A DNA stretch of 64,000 nt from Ascarosepion bandense (GCA_037127315.1 JBBBDQ010000421.1:1241001-1305000); one strand, 5' to 3'; positions 10,990-23,089 are shown, counted from the stretch's first letter. The notes: generated by a model not told the origin, from the letters alone. Made by a program: numbers and translations.

Positions 10990-11289
10990 TTGTCGTGCAG
11001 AAAATATCGACTCGGAACGAGGAATCGGAGAGCCGAGTTCGAGTTCCAGCTGAAATCCTTGCATTCACTTACATGCAAATACCCTTGGGAAAGGTATTGA
11101 TCCGTCATCACTTCCCTCCAGGTATGAGTTATATAACAAGACAGATTGGGTTGCCTTGGCTGGCAACCAGTCTACTGCAGAAAGCAATGGCAATCTACTG
11201 CGGGATAATCTTCTGCCCAGTCAGTCATGTCTCTTTCGAGACATGATCGCCCAAAGCGTGTATCCCGTATGGCACTGAACTAACTGACG
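10990..11289 (+). mobile_element. tRNA-derived SINE, copy 3
   Basis: Head with GTCGTGCAGAAAATATCGAC and B-box-like GAGTTCGAGTTCC, body and tail as in the other copies. The body hairpin CATGTCTC / GAGACATG is intact. An open frame through it is a by-product. Confidence 0.85.
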
Positions 11290-14200
11290 ATCAACTCTAT
11301 GCAACTTATTTTACTACTTAAAAATGTTTTGCACTAACACAGCTTGAGATTGTAAGTCACAATTGGTTAACAAGCTTGCCACGCTCGCTCAATTACAATT
11401 GAATAGTGAGTTTGATTCTCACTAGGATGTGTGAAAACACTTTCGACCTTCTGGTGTAACTAGGCTTCGCTTCCACTATGTAAATTAGATGCTTGATACT
11501 CTTAAATTTAGTATTAGGTAGGTTTATATAAAACAAGAATAATGCTGATAATATCACTTTGTATGTTGACCACTGATAGGAAATAATTTTAGATCATTAA
11601 TTTCTTTCGGTAGAATGCGTGTATGAAAAATTATCTCGCATTTTTTCCAAGATAACAAAATTCTTTTCTATGGTTATTCTTGTTTTTTAGTAAACATTAT
11701 CACGTTGAGGCTCAGTTGTCATGCACATAGTGTGTGAAGTTGAAAATCTATAGCGACAATCAACGCACTTTTTCTCATGCACACACTTGGGAATGTCAAT
11801 CAAGATTTGTAGATGAAAATAATGTTCGCAATACAATACGGAATATTATAAAGGCATAGATTTCATAACTTTCTTTTTTGTTGCCCTTTTTTTACCTCAA
11901 CTCACTATTTCTCCACTCTCATTCTCCCCTATATCTCTACCTCTTTCTACCTCTCTCGTCTTTTCTCTAATTTATTCTATATCTTTCTCTATCTTAACTT
12001 AACTATCTTACTCATCATTAGCCACCCCTCTTGTCCCCCTATCCGACCACACCTGAAGCTCCAGATGGACTAATTGTGAACATTGAAAATGCATCATTGC
12101 AACGATGTCATAGCGGAAAAGTCTTGTAACTGACAGACAGCATCTGTGTCATCCTTAAGTGGAAGGTTGGAAGCGGTTTCAGTGCGTGATGGAAAGGCTG
12201 TTTGAATTGGCGTCACCTCACATCCACTATGACGTTATTTCATACAGGTAGGTACATTTCGCCGCATATTAACGATTTAGAATGTGAATGAAATTCATTT
12301 AATATCTTAATTTACACCAATTATGCTTACTCTTGCTGAAAGCTTTTATCTTATTTTTAACAAAAGGATACTGAAATATAAAGAAGAAGCTGAATTATAA
12401 AATTTTGTTTTAGAAGGTTAGTCTTTCTATGCTCCAATACACTTTTAAACATGTTTTCATGGCAAAGAGAAAAAATAATAATTTTTAAGAGATCTTCCGA
12501 AAAGAACAGTTAAGTATAAAAAATTAAGAACATTTCACTTTTGCCAAGAATTTAGAAGAAATAAATAGAAATCAGAAAAATGTTTTCATAAAATGGCCAC
12601 ACCACCCCCGGGACTTCTTGTATGTGCCATTTCTCTTCAGGGCGTGGGTTCTGCACAGCTTCCTATCCTTCGTTGGCCTTGGCAACATTACTCCCTTCAA
12701 AAAGCCTCCCGATCCTCCCGTTCCCGATCCATTAATACAAGCTTATCAAACCTTTCTCTATCTTTCTTACCCTTGATGCGCCCTGTGAGTGTTAAGTTTT
12801 CCAAGCTTTCTTTCCTTCCTTATTATGTGTCCTAGGTATTTCCCCTGAGCAAAATATACTGAAAATAATGGATATTTTTAGCAATGAAGTACACACACAA
12901 TTACGCCATTCAAACTAAGAACTGTTGCCAATGAAATATGAAAACAAGCAGCACTGTCGTTATCTACCTCTCATTTCACAAGTCATTTAGTGAAGTGAAG
13001 ATAATATTTTAGAATTTCACAAGTCATTTAAGTGAAAAGAACCAGATTGGCGCACCATTCCTGGAGAGGTAAAGATGAGCATATCAGACATCAAAATATG
13101 GACATGCTAGCATTGGTTGTTCCTGAAAACATACACATGCGGAGATACAGAATGCTAATTTGAAACCATACCAGGAGCGATGAATAATCGTGAAAACTAG
13201 AGACAAAGAGTCGTGAGAGTTCATGCGATGAGATTCGTCTTGATGATGAAATGATCGCTCGTTAGAGTATGAAGTTTACACAATGGTCCCTAAAAAGAAA
13301 GTTAATTAAGATAGGCATTTAGTAAAGTTATTTTAGCTTGTCACAAATCCACAGACTTGATGGTCAGCTAAGAAATACGAGGTGAGCCGAAAGGCTGAAA
13401 ATCTGTCGACTCATCCTATATCACTAAATATAACCAAATAAATACTAGAATTTAATTTGAAATCTTTATTAGTTAGGCTGCGAATTTTTTAACATACCCT
13501 CGTAAAAGTGAATTTTCACTTATCTTACAGATTTATTTTAACGGATAGATAACGTTATAAAAACCTTAATTACGTTTATTCTTTAATGTCTCTAAGAATG
13601 ATGTAGAAAAAACTTGAAAATCAAAGCGTAAATTTTTTAAGGTAATTTCACTTTGTCCACGTGACATATTTTGTGACTATTTTAGATGTTTCATTAATCA
13701 CCTTTGAAACGGGGTCTCATCCCAGGTGCCAACACGTGTCAAGAAGCTTTTGTCCAATTGGGATTTGGAGGGTGGCAGAGAGTATACAGTTGGCAAACCT
13801 GTGACGCCACCACATGACCTAACACAATGATTGAGTCCTTCGTAGCCGAGATCAAGAAGACGTTGGTGTACGATACAAAAAGTTCTTAAATAAAAAGCGA
13901 GGAAAGGTCTATAATGCTATCTCACTGCCTGTTTCTTTTATTCAGAATTTGCACAACGTCACGCATGCGTGCAGACACAAGCAGCTGATATATATCTATA
14001 CAGGTACGTAAGTCCGTAACTAAAGGATGTAAAACCATTTATCATACACAACAAATATTCTTCAATATAATCTTATTCTTTGTCAAAAGAAATTAGAATT
14101 ATGAGATTCACAAATTTCAACTGTTACTTTCTAATTCTAAATATAAGGGTTATTTTTGTTTCAGTATTCTTAAAACTTCTTTTCCCACATGTTTTGTCTA

Positions 14201-14535
14201 TGGTATTCTCAAGGTTCTTTCTGTAGAACCACATTTCTCAGAAAAGTTGTCCCGCATAATTTTAATTTCAATTTAAGCCCAGTTTGTTTGTGTATTTTTT
14301 TTTTTTTGTTTTTTGATGTTTGCTTTTTTTTTTTTTGCATCAAATGCTTTACTGCATCAAAGATTGCTAAAGTAAATATAAGTTAAGGTCAAATGAGCTG
14401 AGTATAAAAAGGTTTAAATGAATCTGATGCAGACTATGCAGTAATATATTGATGGAAGTTGAAAAGGCAAAGAAACTGTCAGCAATATATTTCCATCCTA
14501 TAATGTTAGTTCATTTTAAAATCACATGTCTTAAA
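11290..14535. other. 3.2 kb without supported gene or repeat
   Basis: Mostly AT-rich. GC-richer patches at about 12010-12250, 12590-12830 and 13690-13870 hold short open frames but no family motif I can name. T-runs at about 14300-14340. Confidence 0.45.
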
Positions 14536-14539
14536 ACAC

Positions 14540-14557
14540 ACACACACGCGCACACAC

Positions 14558-14618
<61 letters not shown>
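14540..14618. repeat. (CA)n then (TA)n microsatellite
   Basis: Impure CA repeats pass directly into TA repeats. Confidence 0.95.
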
Positions 14619-14623
<5 letters not shown>

Positions 14624-15044
14624 GAGAGGAAAACTCAACTCATATTTAGACGGTTATAGATCATGATATATTTCGACAGTGTAAATTTACTTACAATGTC
14701 TTGTTCAGGCCGTTAAAAAATAAATAAATTCACTCAGAATATTTTGAAAGAAATTTTAACAGAGAAAGTGAAGCTTGTATTATTTAAACCGGAAATAAAT
14801 TGAGAATAGATACATCAGATCACACATAATGCAGAGAAAGTAACACTTATACTCACTCACACATATATAAAAACAAATCTAATGAGAAAATATATATATG
14901 CACAAAAAAATTTTGAATTAGACGCAAAAAAGGGGACACGGACAGGATCCAATCACTGAATCACACAATTATACAAAAATGTAAAGAATATTTACCCACA
15001 CCAAATAAAGAAGAAAGATAGAAATAGACATTTAAATAACCACT

Positions 15045-15170
15045 ACGCAAACACGCATAAAGTTCATCACAGGACGAAACGCGTAGGCGATTTAAAATAC
15101 AGTTTTCCTCTTGTCTTTATTTTATTTAACCATTCTGTCCTTAATCTCAGATTATAACTGAGTATATTTT

Positions 15171-15172
<2 letters not shown>
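15045..15172 (+). repeat. Third-family hammerhead-type terminal repeat, first copy
   Basis: GTTCATCACAGGACGAAACGC, then GTAGGCG and a stretch ending TTGTCTTTATTTTATTTAA. The same sequence recurs at 15629-15712. The 5' half of the hammerhead core is lost here (CATAAAG in place of CTGATGA). Followed by (TA)n. Confidence 0.5.
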
Positions 15173-15222
<50 letters not shown>

Positions 15223-15282
15223 TAAAAATATACTAAGTTATAATCTGAGATTAAGGACAGATTGGCTAAATAAAATAAAGAC
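15113..15282. repeat. Inverted repeat around a (TA)n tract
   Basis: Arms of about 60 bp (15113-15172 and 15223-15282), the left starting GTCTTTATTTTATTTAACCA, are near-perfect inverses with (TA)~24 between them. Consistent with two copies of the third-family repeat joined tail to tail through the microsatellite. Confidence 0.85.
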
Positions 15283-15300
15283 AAACAGTGTTGGAAACTA

Positions 15301-15580
15301 CAAAGACGCTCACAAATCATTTCAAAAGATTAACAGAATATTTTAGTTTTTAGAATTTCTTCATGTGTAGTGCAAAGTCACGAGATATTAAAATGAAGGG
15401 AATTCAACCGTTTTCTTTGAAATTTTTATTATGTATGTTAGTCTGTTTTAGTATAATTTCCATAAGTAAAAGTGAGATTGGAAAAAATTTTAATATCTCG
15501 TGACTTTGCACTACATATGAAGAATTTCTAAAAACTAAAATATTCTGTTAATCTTTTGAAATGATTTGTGAGCGTCTTTG
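15301..15580. repeat. Inverted repeat, 94-bp arms
   Basis: 15301-15394 and 15487-15580 are close inverses (CAAAGACGCTCACAAATCAT ... against ATGATTTGTGAGCGTCTTTG), with a 92-bp loop. It lies between the two third-family terminal repeats. Non-coding. Confidence 0.85.
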
Positions 15581-15628
15581 CGGTTATTTATAGATACGTA
15601 ATTTAGAATAAAGCTCATTTCGTCTTTT

Positions 15629-15670
15629 TTGCCTTGATAAAGTCCATCACAGGACGAAACGCATAGGCAA
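15629..15670 (+). ncRNA. Degenerate hammerhead (third family)
   Basis: Stem I TTGCC/GGCAA is perfect, stem II GTCC/GGAC is perfect, GAAAC is present, but the core reads TTGATAA in place of CTGATGA and the cleavage triplet is ATA. Two core changes (C3 to T, G8 to A) should abolish cleavage. The paired stems still identify it. Confidence 0.6.
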
Positions 15671-15789
15671 TTTAAAATACAGTTTTCCTCTTGTCTTTAT
15701 TTTATTTAACCATATATATATATATAATAGAAATAAATAAATACTGTCAAAAAATACATTTTTAAACTTCCAACTTTTTAGTAGTTTTT

Positions 15790-15793
<4 letters not shown>

Positions 15794-15829
<36 letters not shown>
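15794..15829. repeat. (TA)n microsatellite
   Basis: About 18 TA units; a shorter tract lies at 15713-15726. Confidence 0.95.
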
Positions 15830-15830
<1 letters not shown>

Positions 15831-16363
15831 ATTGATTGTTTGATTAGTTTCTGGTCATAATAAGGTTAGACCAGTGCAAATTTGTATTACAATTATATTG
15901 TAGTACTTTCGAATATTTTCCATTTGTAAACGAGTTATTACGTGACCTAGGTTTCTACCATGAGTGTTGTCTTCAGGCGATTTGCAATAACTTTTGTCAA
16001 TTCGGTGATTTGTACCAAAATCGCTGACTTCGGAAAGATTAAGCCAATAATTATTGCTAAATAAAAATGCAATAAAACTCTTATATTATTTAATTTGACA
16101 AACTTTTAATGGCTTTAATAAATAATATATATGAAAGACACTACAGTCTGAAAAATATTTTTTTTTTTTGCTTAGTATGGAAAATTTAAAGAATTGTTTT
16201 CATATTTTTTAGTTATAATAATTTATAAAGTTTCAAAAAAATTTTAAAATACTTCAATGATTTGTTGTGGTTAGTTTAAAATTGAATTAAGCAAAGATTA
16301 TATTTTGTAATCAAAATTAAAAAGTTTAATACAAATCATTTGTCCTCCTTATTTTTAAAATAG

Positions 16364-16368
<5 letters not shown>
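15830..16368. other. Non-coding AT-rich stretch
   Basis: No gene seen. Confidence 0.5.

Positions 16369-16427
<59 letters not shown>
16369..16427. repeat. (GT)n microsatellite
   Basis: About 29 GT units, pure. Confidence 0.95.
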
Positions 16428-16430
<3 letters not shown>

Positions 16431-19228
16431 AATATTTTTTTCTATGGTAGTTTCCTCCTCTTACCCGAAAAATTGTATAATTTTGTCATTTGTGATGACC
16501 ATACACTATTTTACCTCTAATCTGATAACCTGTAAACACGTTTGATGTACAGGGGACAGGTTTAAAAGTTCAACTCTGTGATTAAGAAATAGTTTTATTT
16601 TTGTGTAAATCAGATTAAATTTAACATAAAATTTGTCACGGATAAATATTTTATTTTTGCAAGATTTTCAAAAATAAGATCTAGCTTTTGTTTACAAATG
16701 TGTCGATCGCATAAAAATGGCCGAATTATTAAAAAATTTAAAAAACGGAAAAATTTTAGATTTCAAATGACTATAATTTCTGTTTGAAATACACCAGAGT
16801 ATTTTGATTTCTGGAAAAAGTAAATTTAATCGTTTAGCTTTCAATTAAAACTTAAATAAAACTTTCAAGAAAATTTTTAATTTTTAAAAATTCAATTTAA
16901 ACTTTAGAGATCGAAAATGAGTGTAGTTACCTAAAAGCATGTTGACATATCTGTTGAGTTTTGAGGAGAGAATAAACCGCAGTCTTATGCACAAGAACAA
17001 CGAGATAATGACAGGTAAGTCTAAATTTCAACGCGTGTTTGGAGAGAGTGTGGGTTAGTTGAAAAAAAGAAAAATGAATTAACCGAAAGAAAGAAAAGGT
17101 GAAAGAAATGGTAGGCAGCAATAGTCGGAAGTTTTCACCAACGCCGTCTATTGTTAACCGTTACTTTGGCTGACACTCAAATTAAAAGTCAGATATACAG
17201 TGAAGGGTTTTTTTTTATCAAAACGCTTTGTGATAATCAAGGGAGGAGTGCAAAAAAGGATAGCGAACAGAAGTGAATGGATTGTTTTTACAAGTGGATT
17301 CTTCTCAAGTCAGAGGACACTAAATAATAAAATGAGATAAAGAAAAAGTCAAACAATTTAAGTATTAGAAATAAAAGAAACGGTCTATAGAAAATAATAG
17401 GAAAAAAGCTGGGTAAATCATATGTTTTAAAAAAATAACATAAAAAGAAAACATAAAACATATTCGGAAGTGAAGACGAATGAAGAAGGAAAATGTGGCG
17501 GGAAATAAGCTTTGCAACATGAACCATAAAAAACGCACAAGACAAGGAATATAATTTGGCAATAATACCAAATTAAAGAATATAATAACATAATTTCTAA
17601 AAAAAAAAAGTCAGTTATAAATAGCCTGAGAAAGAGAAACAGTCAAAGGAAGACTTAAAACATACATTTAACATCATTCTATGAACAATAAAAACAACTT
17701 CATTCATTTAACCAGTACATCTTTTCAAATGTAATTCATCTCAGTTGAAAATCTGAATTAAATGCAAATTTCAGCCCATCTTTTGAAAAAGTCATTTGTT
17801 GTTTTCCTCTCAAAGTTTCAGTTGAGCCTACGATGAAAATAAAAACTTGATATTGATTTGTCTATACTTCTGAGATAATTTACACTGTTCGGAAATAATG
17901 TTGATATTGATTCTATAATTCTTTTTTTCTAAATCTAAAATGAAAATTGTTCCCACGTGGCTACATTTATAACAACTTTAGTAAATATCATATTATCGAA
18001 AGTTTATCTGAACTAAGCCTTCAGAGAGAAGATAACTCTTCTAAATGTTCAAAAACCTTAATCAGTGTGCAGTTAATCTTCTCACGTAGTTAATCTTCCA
18101 TAAACAAGAAAAATTAAATCAGTAAAAAGTGTATTACTCAAAGAGAACAGCGATTCGGAGACCTTATTACAAGTTCCAGGCATATTCGACAAGATACACC
18201 TGCTGTAAATAGATTCTCTTTCGTATGGCAGAGGAATTCAATATTTGCTATTTAAAATTAATTCACCTAAAGTTCGTGAAACAAGGAAGTGCATTGTTTT
18301 GTTTTGTTTTGTTTTGTTTTTTATTTTGTTTTTGGGGATTTTTATTTATTTTTTGTTTTGTTTTTTTATTTTTTCGGCCAGCAACAAGAGAATACAAAGA
18401 ATAAATACAAGTGAATATATTATATTTTATCAACTCAACGATTACGTTCACAAAGATTTTTGATAAAGAAACAACTGAATCAATGCTGAAAAATCCTCCT
18501 CTAAATTAATTCATCACATTTTTTCATCGCCTTATATGTAGAAGTTCTTTGTCCTAAACAACATCTCAGAATGATTTTACAACAGTCAATGCCTTAAGAG
18601 GTTTGATAAATCAAAATTCAATAAAAAAGGGAAAATATTCAAAACTATAGTCTGAAAAGTGCTCTGATTCATCTCAAAATACCATGACAAATCATTTAGT
18701 TACTAAATGAAATGTGGATATTAACTATGTTCAATAATTGTATGCTTGCAGTACTTTTACAACATTGAACTACATGCAATAAACAAAGAAATAAAGGATT
18801 ACTACGATATGAAACAAGAGCTTTGATAAAGCTTTGATCATAGCAGGCGATCAATCCAATTTTATTTCTTACAAGAAGGTAAATACGGAAATGTATATCA
18901 TAATCACTAATGTTAACACGAATTTATTCTCAATAAATAGAGGTAGATTTTTTTCTTTTCTTTTTTTTAATTTTTGGGTGACTCAATAGCTAACCATGTT
19001 TAGAAAACACCTGTAGAAATATCACAAGCAAAACCTGTAAAAAGAAAATGCCTTAATAAGTGATACTCATATTTGAGTTCCTCTATTAAAAACATTCGTT
19101 TAAAGTAACTACCGACATTGCTACCCGAATGATATTCAGAAAGATTAGATTTCTTTCATCGAATATTCAAGTGCAAGCGAACTAAGAAATTTGAAAAAGT
19201 TTAAAATGTTACATTATTCAGCATAATA
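16428..19228. other. 2.8 kb AT-rich DNA, nothing recognised
   Basis: Open frames here are low-complexity (F/I/L/Y-rich). T-rich runs at 18297-18375. No repeat boundaries that I can define. Confidence 0.5.
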
Positions 19229-19757
19229 TCTATCTAAACTTATTTATAAATGGAACTTTGTCTGTGTGTGTGTCTGTATGTGTATCCGTTACCTATAGAC
19301 TCCAAAACGGCTGAACCGATTTTCTTGAAAACTTACACAGTTGTACTATAAGCGTCTGCGAGTGTTTTTAGCTAGGTGTTGTGTCAAGGTACCCACGATA
19401 AATACCGAAAATCGATAATCGAAAAAATCGGGTTATAGAAGGAGTGGTCCGATTTTAATCAAATTTGATACACTCATAGACAAAGACATAAGAAACTTTA
19501 TTCAGAAGTTTCAAGGTTGCAGTTCTTACAATAGTGCAGAAAATCGATAATATATATACATATATAAATCGATACCAGGAAATCAAAATTTGACTTACAT
19601 CCATTCATTTTTCTTTCAGTCGACGGTTTCGCTTTAACTGGAAACAACTATTGCTTTTTAGTCTTTCGTGCCAACGTCCAAAGAGTCTGAGCGCCAGGAC
19701 CATGGATTCGTTTTAAAGTTTTCATTACACCCGAGCAACGCCGGGCTATACTGCTAG
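19229..19757 (+). mobile_element. Non-autonomous Helitron-like element
   Basis: Starts TC at 19229 after an A, ends CTAG at 19754-19757 before a T, the canonical Helitron A^T insertion. A hairpin-forming CCCGAGCAACGCCGGG lies about 10 bases before the end. The 5' part (TTTGTCTGTGTGTGTGTC ... ACGGCTGAACCGATTTTCTT) resembles the leader common in invertebrate Helitrons. 529 bp, no Rep/Hel frame. Confidence 0.6.
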
Positions 19758-20003
19758 TTAAATATAAGCAAAGTCCTCAGCCGCTTCTTACAGCGGCAAA
19801 CAGAATATACAGTAGAAAAGCATCATTAGAAGTTGTTTGTAACTGATCTAAATGTTTCAGTTTTCAAATTAATATCAACGTTCTATCTACCTTACCCCTA
19901 TATCCCAGTTTACGATTAAAAAAAACCTACTTGCCAAAATACTCTTTATCTGAAACTACTGAAAAAACAACAATCTTGACGCCAAAAACTATCACAATTC
20001 AAC

Positions 20004-20027
20004 ATTATATATATATATATATATATA
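20004..20027. repeat. (TA)n microsatellite
   Basis: Short TA run. Confidence 0.9.
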
Positions 20028-20239
20028 GTTGTACAAAATCATATATGGACCAATAAAAGTAGACATATCAAAAAAACATGCATAGCAAAAAAGAGGAGTT
20101 ACAAAAATTATATATCACCGGAAATTGTTAATACCGAAATATAAAAATATAAAAACAGCTAAACCGGTTTAACATGTATATAACATTAGTCTAAAGTTGA
20201 ATATATTTTAGTAACTATACATTTTTTACCAATTTACGG

Positions 20240-20241
<2 letters not shown>

Positions 20242-20310
<69 letters not shown>
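20242..20310. repeat. (TA)n microsatellite
   Basis: About 34 TA units. The Tc1-like element beginning at 20311 abuts it, as if inserted into the tract. Confidence 0.95.
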
Positions 20311-20313
<3 letters not shown>

Positions 20314-21243
20314 ACACGTATAAGTATTGGATACATGTTATTTTCTGTTATAAGTAGTTTATGTTCGCCATTTTGCCTGGTATTTGGTAAGTAATATCTC
20401 GCTAAGTTGTTTTAGTTGTATGTGGAAGAAAAATTAAAAACTCATGGTTGAATCCATTTATTTATTTTTTTTTTTATCAAAGTTCAAAATTACCCTATGC
20501 AAAAGTATTGGAGACATCAATTTAATATTTTGTTATGTAGCCTCTGTTTTGTTTCACTGCTTCCAGACGCTTTCTATAGTTGGCTACAAGTTTTCCACAC
20601 TCATCCCCCGTTACTTTACCCCATTCTTCCTTGCATAATTCCTCTAATTGCTTGATATTTTGTGGATTCCGCTTATGAACTTTAACTTTCAAAGTATTTC
20701 ACAAATTCTCAATTGGATTCAAGTCAGGAGACTGACTTGGTAAATTGAGATTATTAATACCATTATTTTCAAACCATTCCTTTGTAAGTTTTGCTGTATG
20801 TTTGGGATCATTGTCGTATTGAAGCACGATATTGCAACCATGTCCTAAAGAAGTTGCAAATTTCTGAAGGTTCTTCTCTACAATCTCTCTGTATATGCTA
20901 CCATTCATTCTACCATGGATAACTTCTAACTCATCAATGCCCTTGGATGAAAAGCATCCCCATATCTTAATGGAACCACCCCCAAACTTAACTGTATTGT
21001 GCTTGTTGAAGGCAGTGCCATTTTTTTGCCAAACACTTGTCGCTGTGTTCCTTCCGAATAGTTCAACTTTCGTTTCATCAGACCAGATTACATTTTCCCA
21101 AAACTTCATACCTTTCTTTTCATGAGTTTTGATAAACTTTAATCAGTCTTTGACATGTTTGGTTTTCAGTAAAATCACTTTTCTTGGTGATCTTGAAGGA
21201 AAGCCTGTACGATATAGAGCTCTGCTAATGGTATCCTTACTTA
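20311..21243 (-). mobile_element. Tc1-like transposon, truncated
   Basis: Begins directly after a (TA)n run with GGGACACGTATAAGTATTGG, resembling Tc1 ends of the AAAAGTATTGG type. Contains the transposase relic at 20522-21243 and stops abruptly within the N-terminal part of that gene. The second terminal repeat is missing. Confidence 0.75.
20522..21243 (-). pseudogene. Tc1-family transposase, broken
   Basis: Minus-strand translation gives the C-terminal part of a helix-turn-helix region (SRALYRTGFPSRSPRK), then the DDE domain: WSDETKVELFG (first Asp), the glycine-rich GGGSIKIWGCFSS, QYDNDPKHTAK (second Asp) and SPDLNPIENL (Glu). The spacing is that of Tc1 DD34E enzymes, which cut and paste DNA at TA sites. 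Two in-frame TGA codons sit where Trp is expected, after KHVKD (near 21143) and after PIENL. Natural stop TAA at 20522-20524. The N-terminus beyond 21243 is gone. Inactive. Confidence 0.9.
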
Positions 21244-21379
21244 CATTATGTAGTATAATATACAGTAAACGGTTTGAGATCATTTTAGATATATTTTAGA
21301 GTGTGAAGTATTTTGTAGTGACAGAAAGTACTTATTACATTATGTTGATTTAATAAGTTACTTTTTTGGAATTTGATTA
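21244..21379. other. Short spacer
   Basis: AT-rich sequence between the Tc1 break point and the PLE fragment; nothing recognised. Confidence 0.4.
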
Positions 21380-22005
21380 TTTAAATTTTTCTTGTAAGCA
21401 AAGAAAATATTTTTTATGTAACGGTTTACATGTTCTAGCATTTTTTTTAATATCTTCCATTTTACTGTGGTTTTTTTTTTTTTTAAATTTTTTTGCATCT
21501 TTTAATTTCCAATACTATTTAGAAACTGGAGTTGACTTACTATATGTTTTATTATTAAAGGATAGCTTATGTTTATACAATCGCGACTTGACAGTGTTTT
21601 TAGTACTTCCAATATAATGTCTGATAAGAGTTGAATTTTCTGGGTGGAAATAGTAACTTGGTAGACTATAGAGTCTGTGAACCATCTATCTTGCAGAGGA
21701 CATTCGTTTGAGTATGGACAAGTGCAAGTATTAATATTATTGTCATTATTTATAATAGAATGGTTTTGCTAATCTTGTTATACTGTTTTAGGATTTTATT
21801 GTTGTGTTTTTTATTATCGTTTCTATGTTATCAGTGCCGCTATAAAGAAGTTTCTGTGTATTCTTATTAAAACTTTTGCTTAGGTGATTAGTTGAAAGTG
21901 TGTGCGAACTAAGTTAAATAATCTATCACCTAAGATAGTACTAACCATTTGGTTAAATGGTGGTGTGTACCAAATTATTTTTCTATTCCTATTATATTTA
22001 GTATT
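21380..22005 (-). pseudogene. Penelope-like element, GIY-YIG end region, broken
   Basis: Minus-strand translation shows IIWYTPPFNQMVSTILG, a conserved block after the RT core in cnidarian-type PLEs, then CTCPYSNECPLQ (a Cys-rich motif preceding the GIY-YIG nuclease), VYQVTIST, and after a frameshift KSRLYKHKLSFNN and SKYYWKLKD. PLEs encode RT plus a GIY-YIG endonuclease. The RT core is missing. Several frameshifts. A poly-T run (22021-22045) borders its 5' side. Related to, but a different subfamily from, the copies at 29.7-34.3 kb. Confidence 0.75.
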
Positions 22006-22020
22006 ATAATTTTTCTTTCT

Positions 22021-22045
22021 TTTTTTTTTTTTTTTTTTTTTTTTT
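22021..22045. repeat. poly(T) run
   Basis: About 25 T. Confidence 0.9.
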
Positions 22046-22727
22046 GCTAATTATATTTTGCTAATAATGGCTAGATAGGAAAGGAACGGATAAAATTAAA
22101 ATAAACCTGTTACATTTTACATCGAAACATTCAAGATATGAACACACTCAACATTAAACTTAGATTACCATGTCCAGTGTATCTGGACGCTTTAATCTTT
22201 TGGCTTCATGCAGCTTACTATTGATTTCCTTTTAATAACAATTGTGTTCTTTAAGAAAAAGTTATGCATTGAGTGTAATATTTTGTTAAAGTTACCTTTT
22301 TTATTCATGCCAAGATGCCTCGTCTATGTATACCTTGGGACAACTTTTACTGCCTGTTTTGTAAATTTCTGCTTAGGTTTAATGTGATTTGTGTTTGTCT
22401 GTGTTTGTGTATTTGTGTCTGTCAATGTTTATGTCTATGTTTGCGTTGATCAGATTTCTAACTGCTTTTGAAGTAGTTGTGACATATTTTGATGTTATGT
22501 TTTCGATAAAATATTTTCAATAAATTTATTTTCAATATGATTGTGAAAACTCTTCGTAGGCGAGAGGTTAAAGATTCTCCTGTAAAGGTGGAGGGGTGCA
22601 GTTCCGAATCCTACTGGAAAGCGGATTCTCTTTAATAAGTTTCATCGAATATGCAAGCCAAGAAAATACTGTTTAAAATATACTGAATGTCTACTCAAAT
22701 GCGGGTATCCACTGAAAATAACATTTG

Positions 22728-22737
<10 letters not shown>
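22046..22737. other. Non-coding stretch
   Basis: Nothing recognised. Confidence 0.45.

Positions 22738-22793
<56 letters not shown>
22738..22793. repeat. (TA)n microsatellite
   Basis: About 27 TA units next to the inverted hammerhead pair. Confidence 0.95.
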
Positions 22794-22798
<5 letters not shown>

Positions 22799-22835
22799 AT
22801 AATATTTTAGAACATGTACAAAATTTTATGTATAT

Positions 22836-22891
22836 CCACTACAAATCGTACATTTGTTTCAACATAAAAATTACAATGTCTCCTCAGGTGG
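22836..22891 (-). ncRNA. Hammerhead ribozyme (PLE family), CUGAGGA core
   Basis: Minus strand: stem I CCAC/GTGG, core CTGAGGA (position 7 is known to tolerate any base), stem II GACAT/ATGTT, GAAA, stem III CAAAT/ATTTG with loop GTACG, then T-A before cleavage. All three stems close and conserved core bases are kept. Confidence 0.8.
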
Positions 22892-22911
22892 TGTGGCTAT
22901 TCCTGTCCGCA

Positions 22912-22957
22912 CCACCTGAGAAGACATTGTAGTTTCAATGTCGAAACAAATGTACAT
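22912..22957 (+). ncRNA. Broken hammerhead (PLE family)
   Basis: CCAC then CTGAGAA (G8 changed to A), stem II ACATTG/CAATGT intact, GAAAC present, but the 3' strands of stems III and I and the cleavage site are deleted. Confidence 0.7.
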
Positions 22958-22995
22958 CAAATTTTGTACATGTTCTAAAATATAATTTATAATAA

Positions 22996-23089
22996 ATATG
23001 CACAGCCCTATAGATTATATATCGAGCACTGTTTTAAATTAATATTTTGGACGTTGTAAAAAAATGTTTTTCTTTGTTCTTTATTCACT

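Larger units (their letters stand above)
22795..22995. repeat. Inverted pair of PLE terminal repeats
   Basis: The left half (minus orientation) and right half (plus orientation) each carry a hammerhead-type sequence plus AACATGTACAAAATTTTATG or its inverse, meeting at a short GGCTATTCCTGTCC centre. The right copy has a ~20-bp deletion that removes its cleavage region. Confidence 0.8.

Noticed and set aside
10926..11246. 106-codon frame
   Set aside because: Runs through a SINE copy; residues are translated SINE body.
12593..12835. 80-codon frame starting MATPPPGLL
   Set aside because: No family resemblance and no support from surrounding sequence; perhaps an old LINE patch but not demonstrable.
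15045..15090. Active hammerhead at the first third-family copy
   Set aside because: Only the GAAAC half and part of stem II remain; the CTGATGA half is lost.
16927..17571. Phe/Leu-rich minus-strand frames
   Set aside because: AT-rich composition only; overlapping frames in two phases and no motif.
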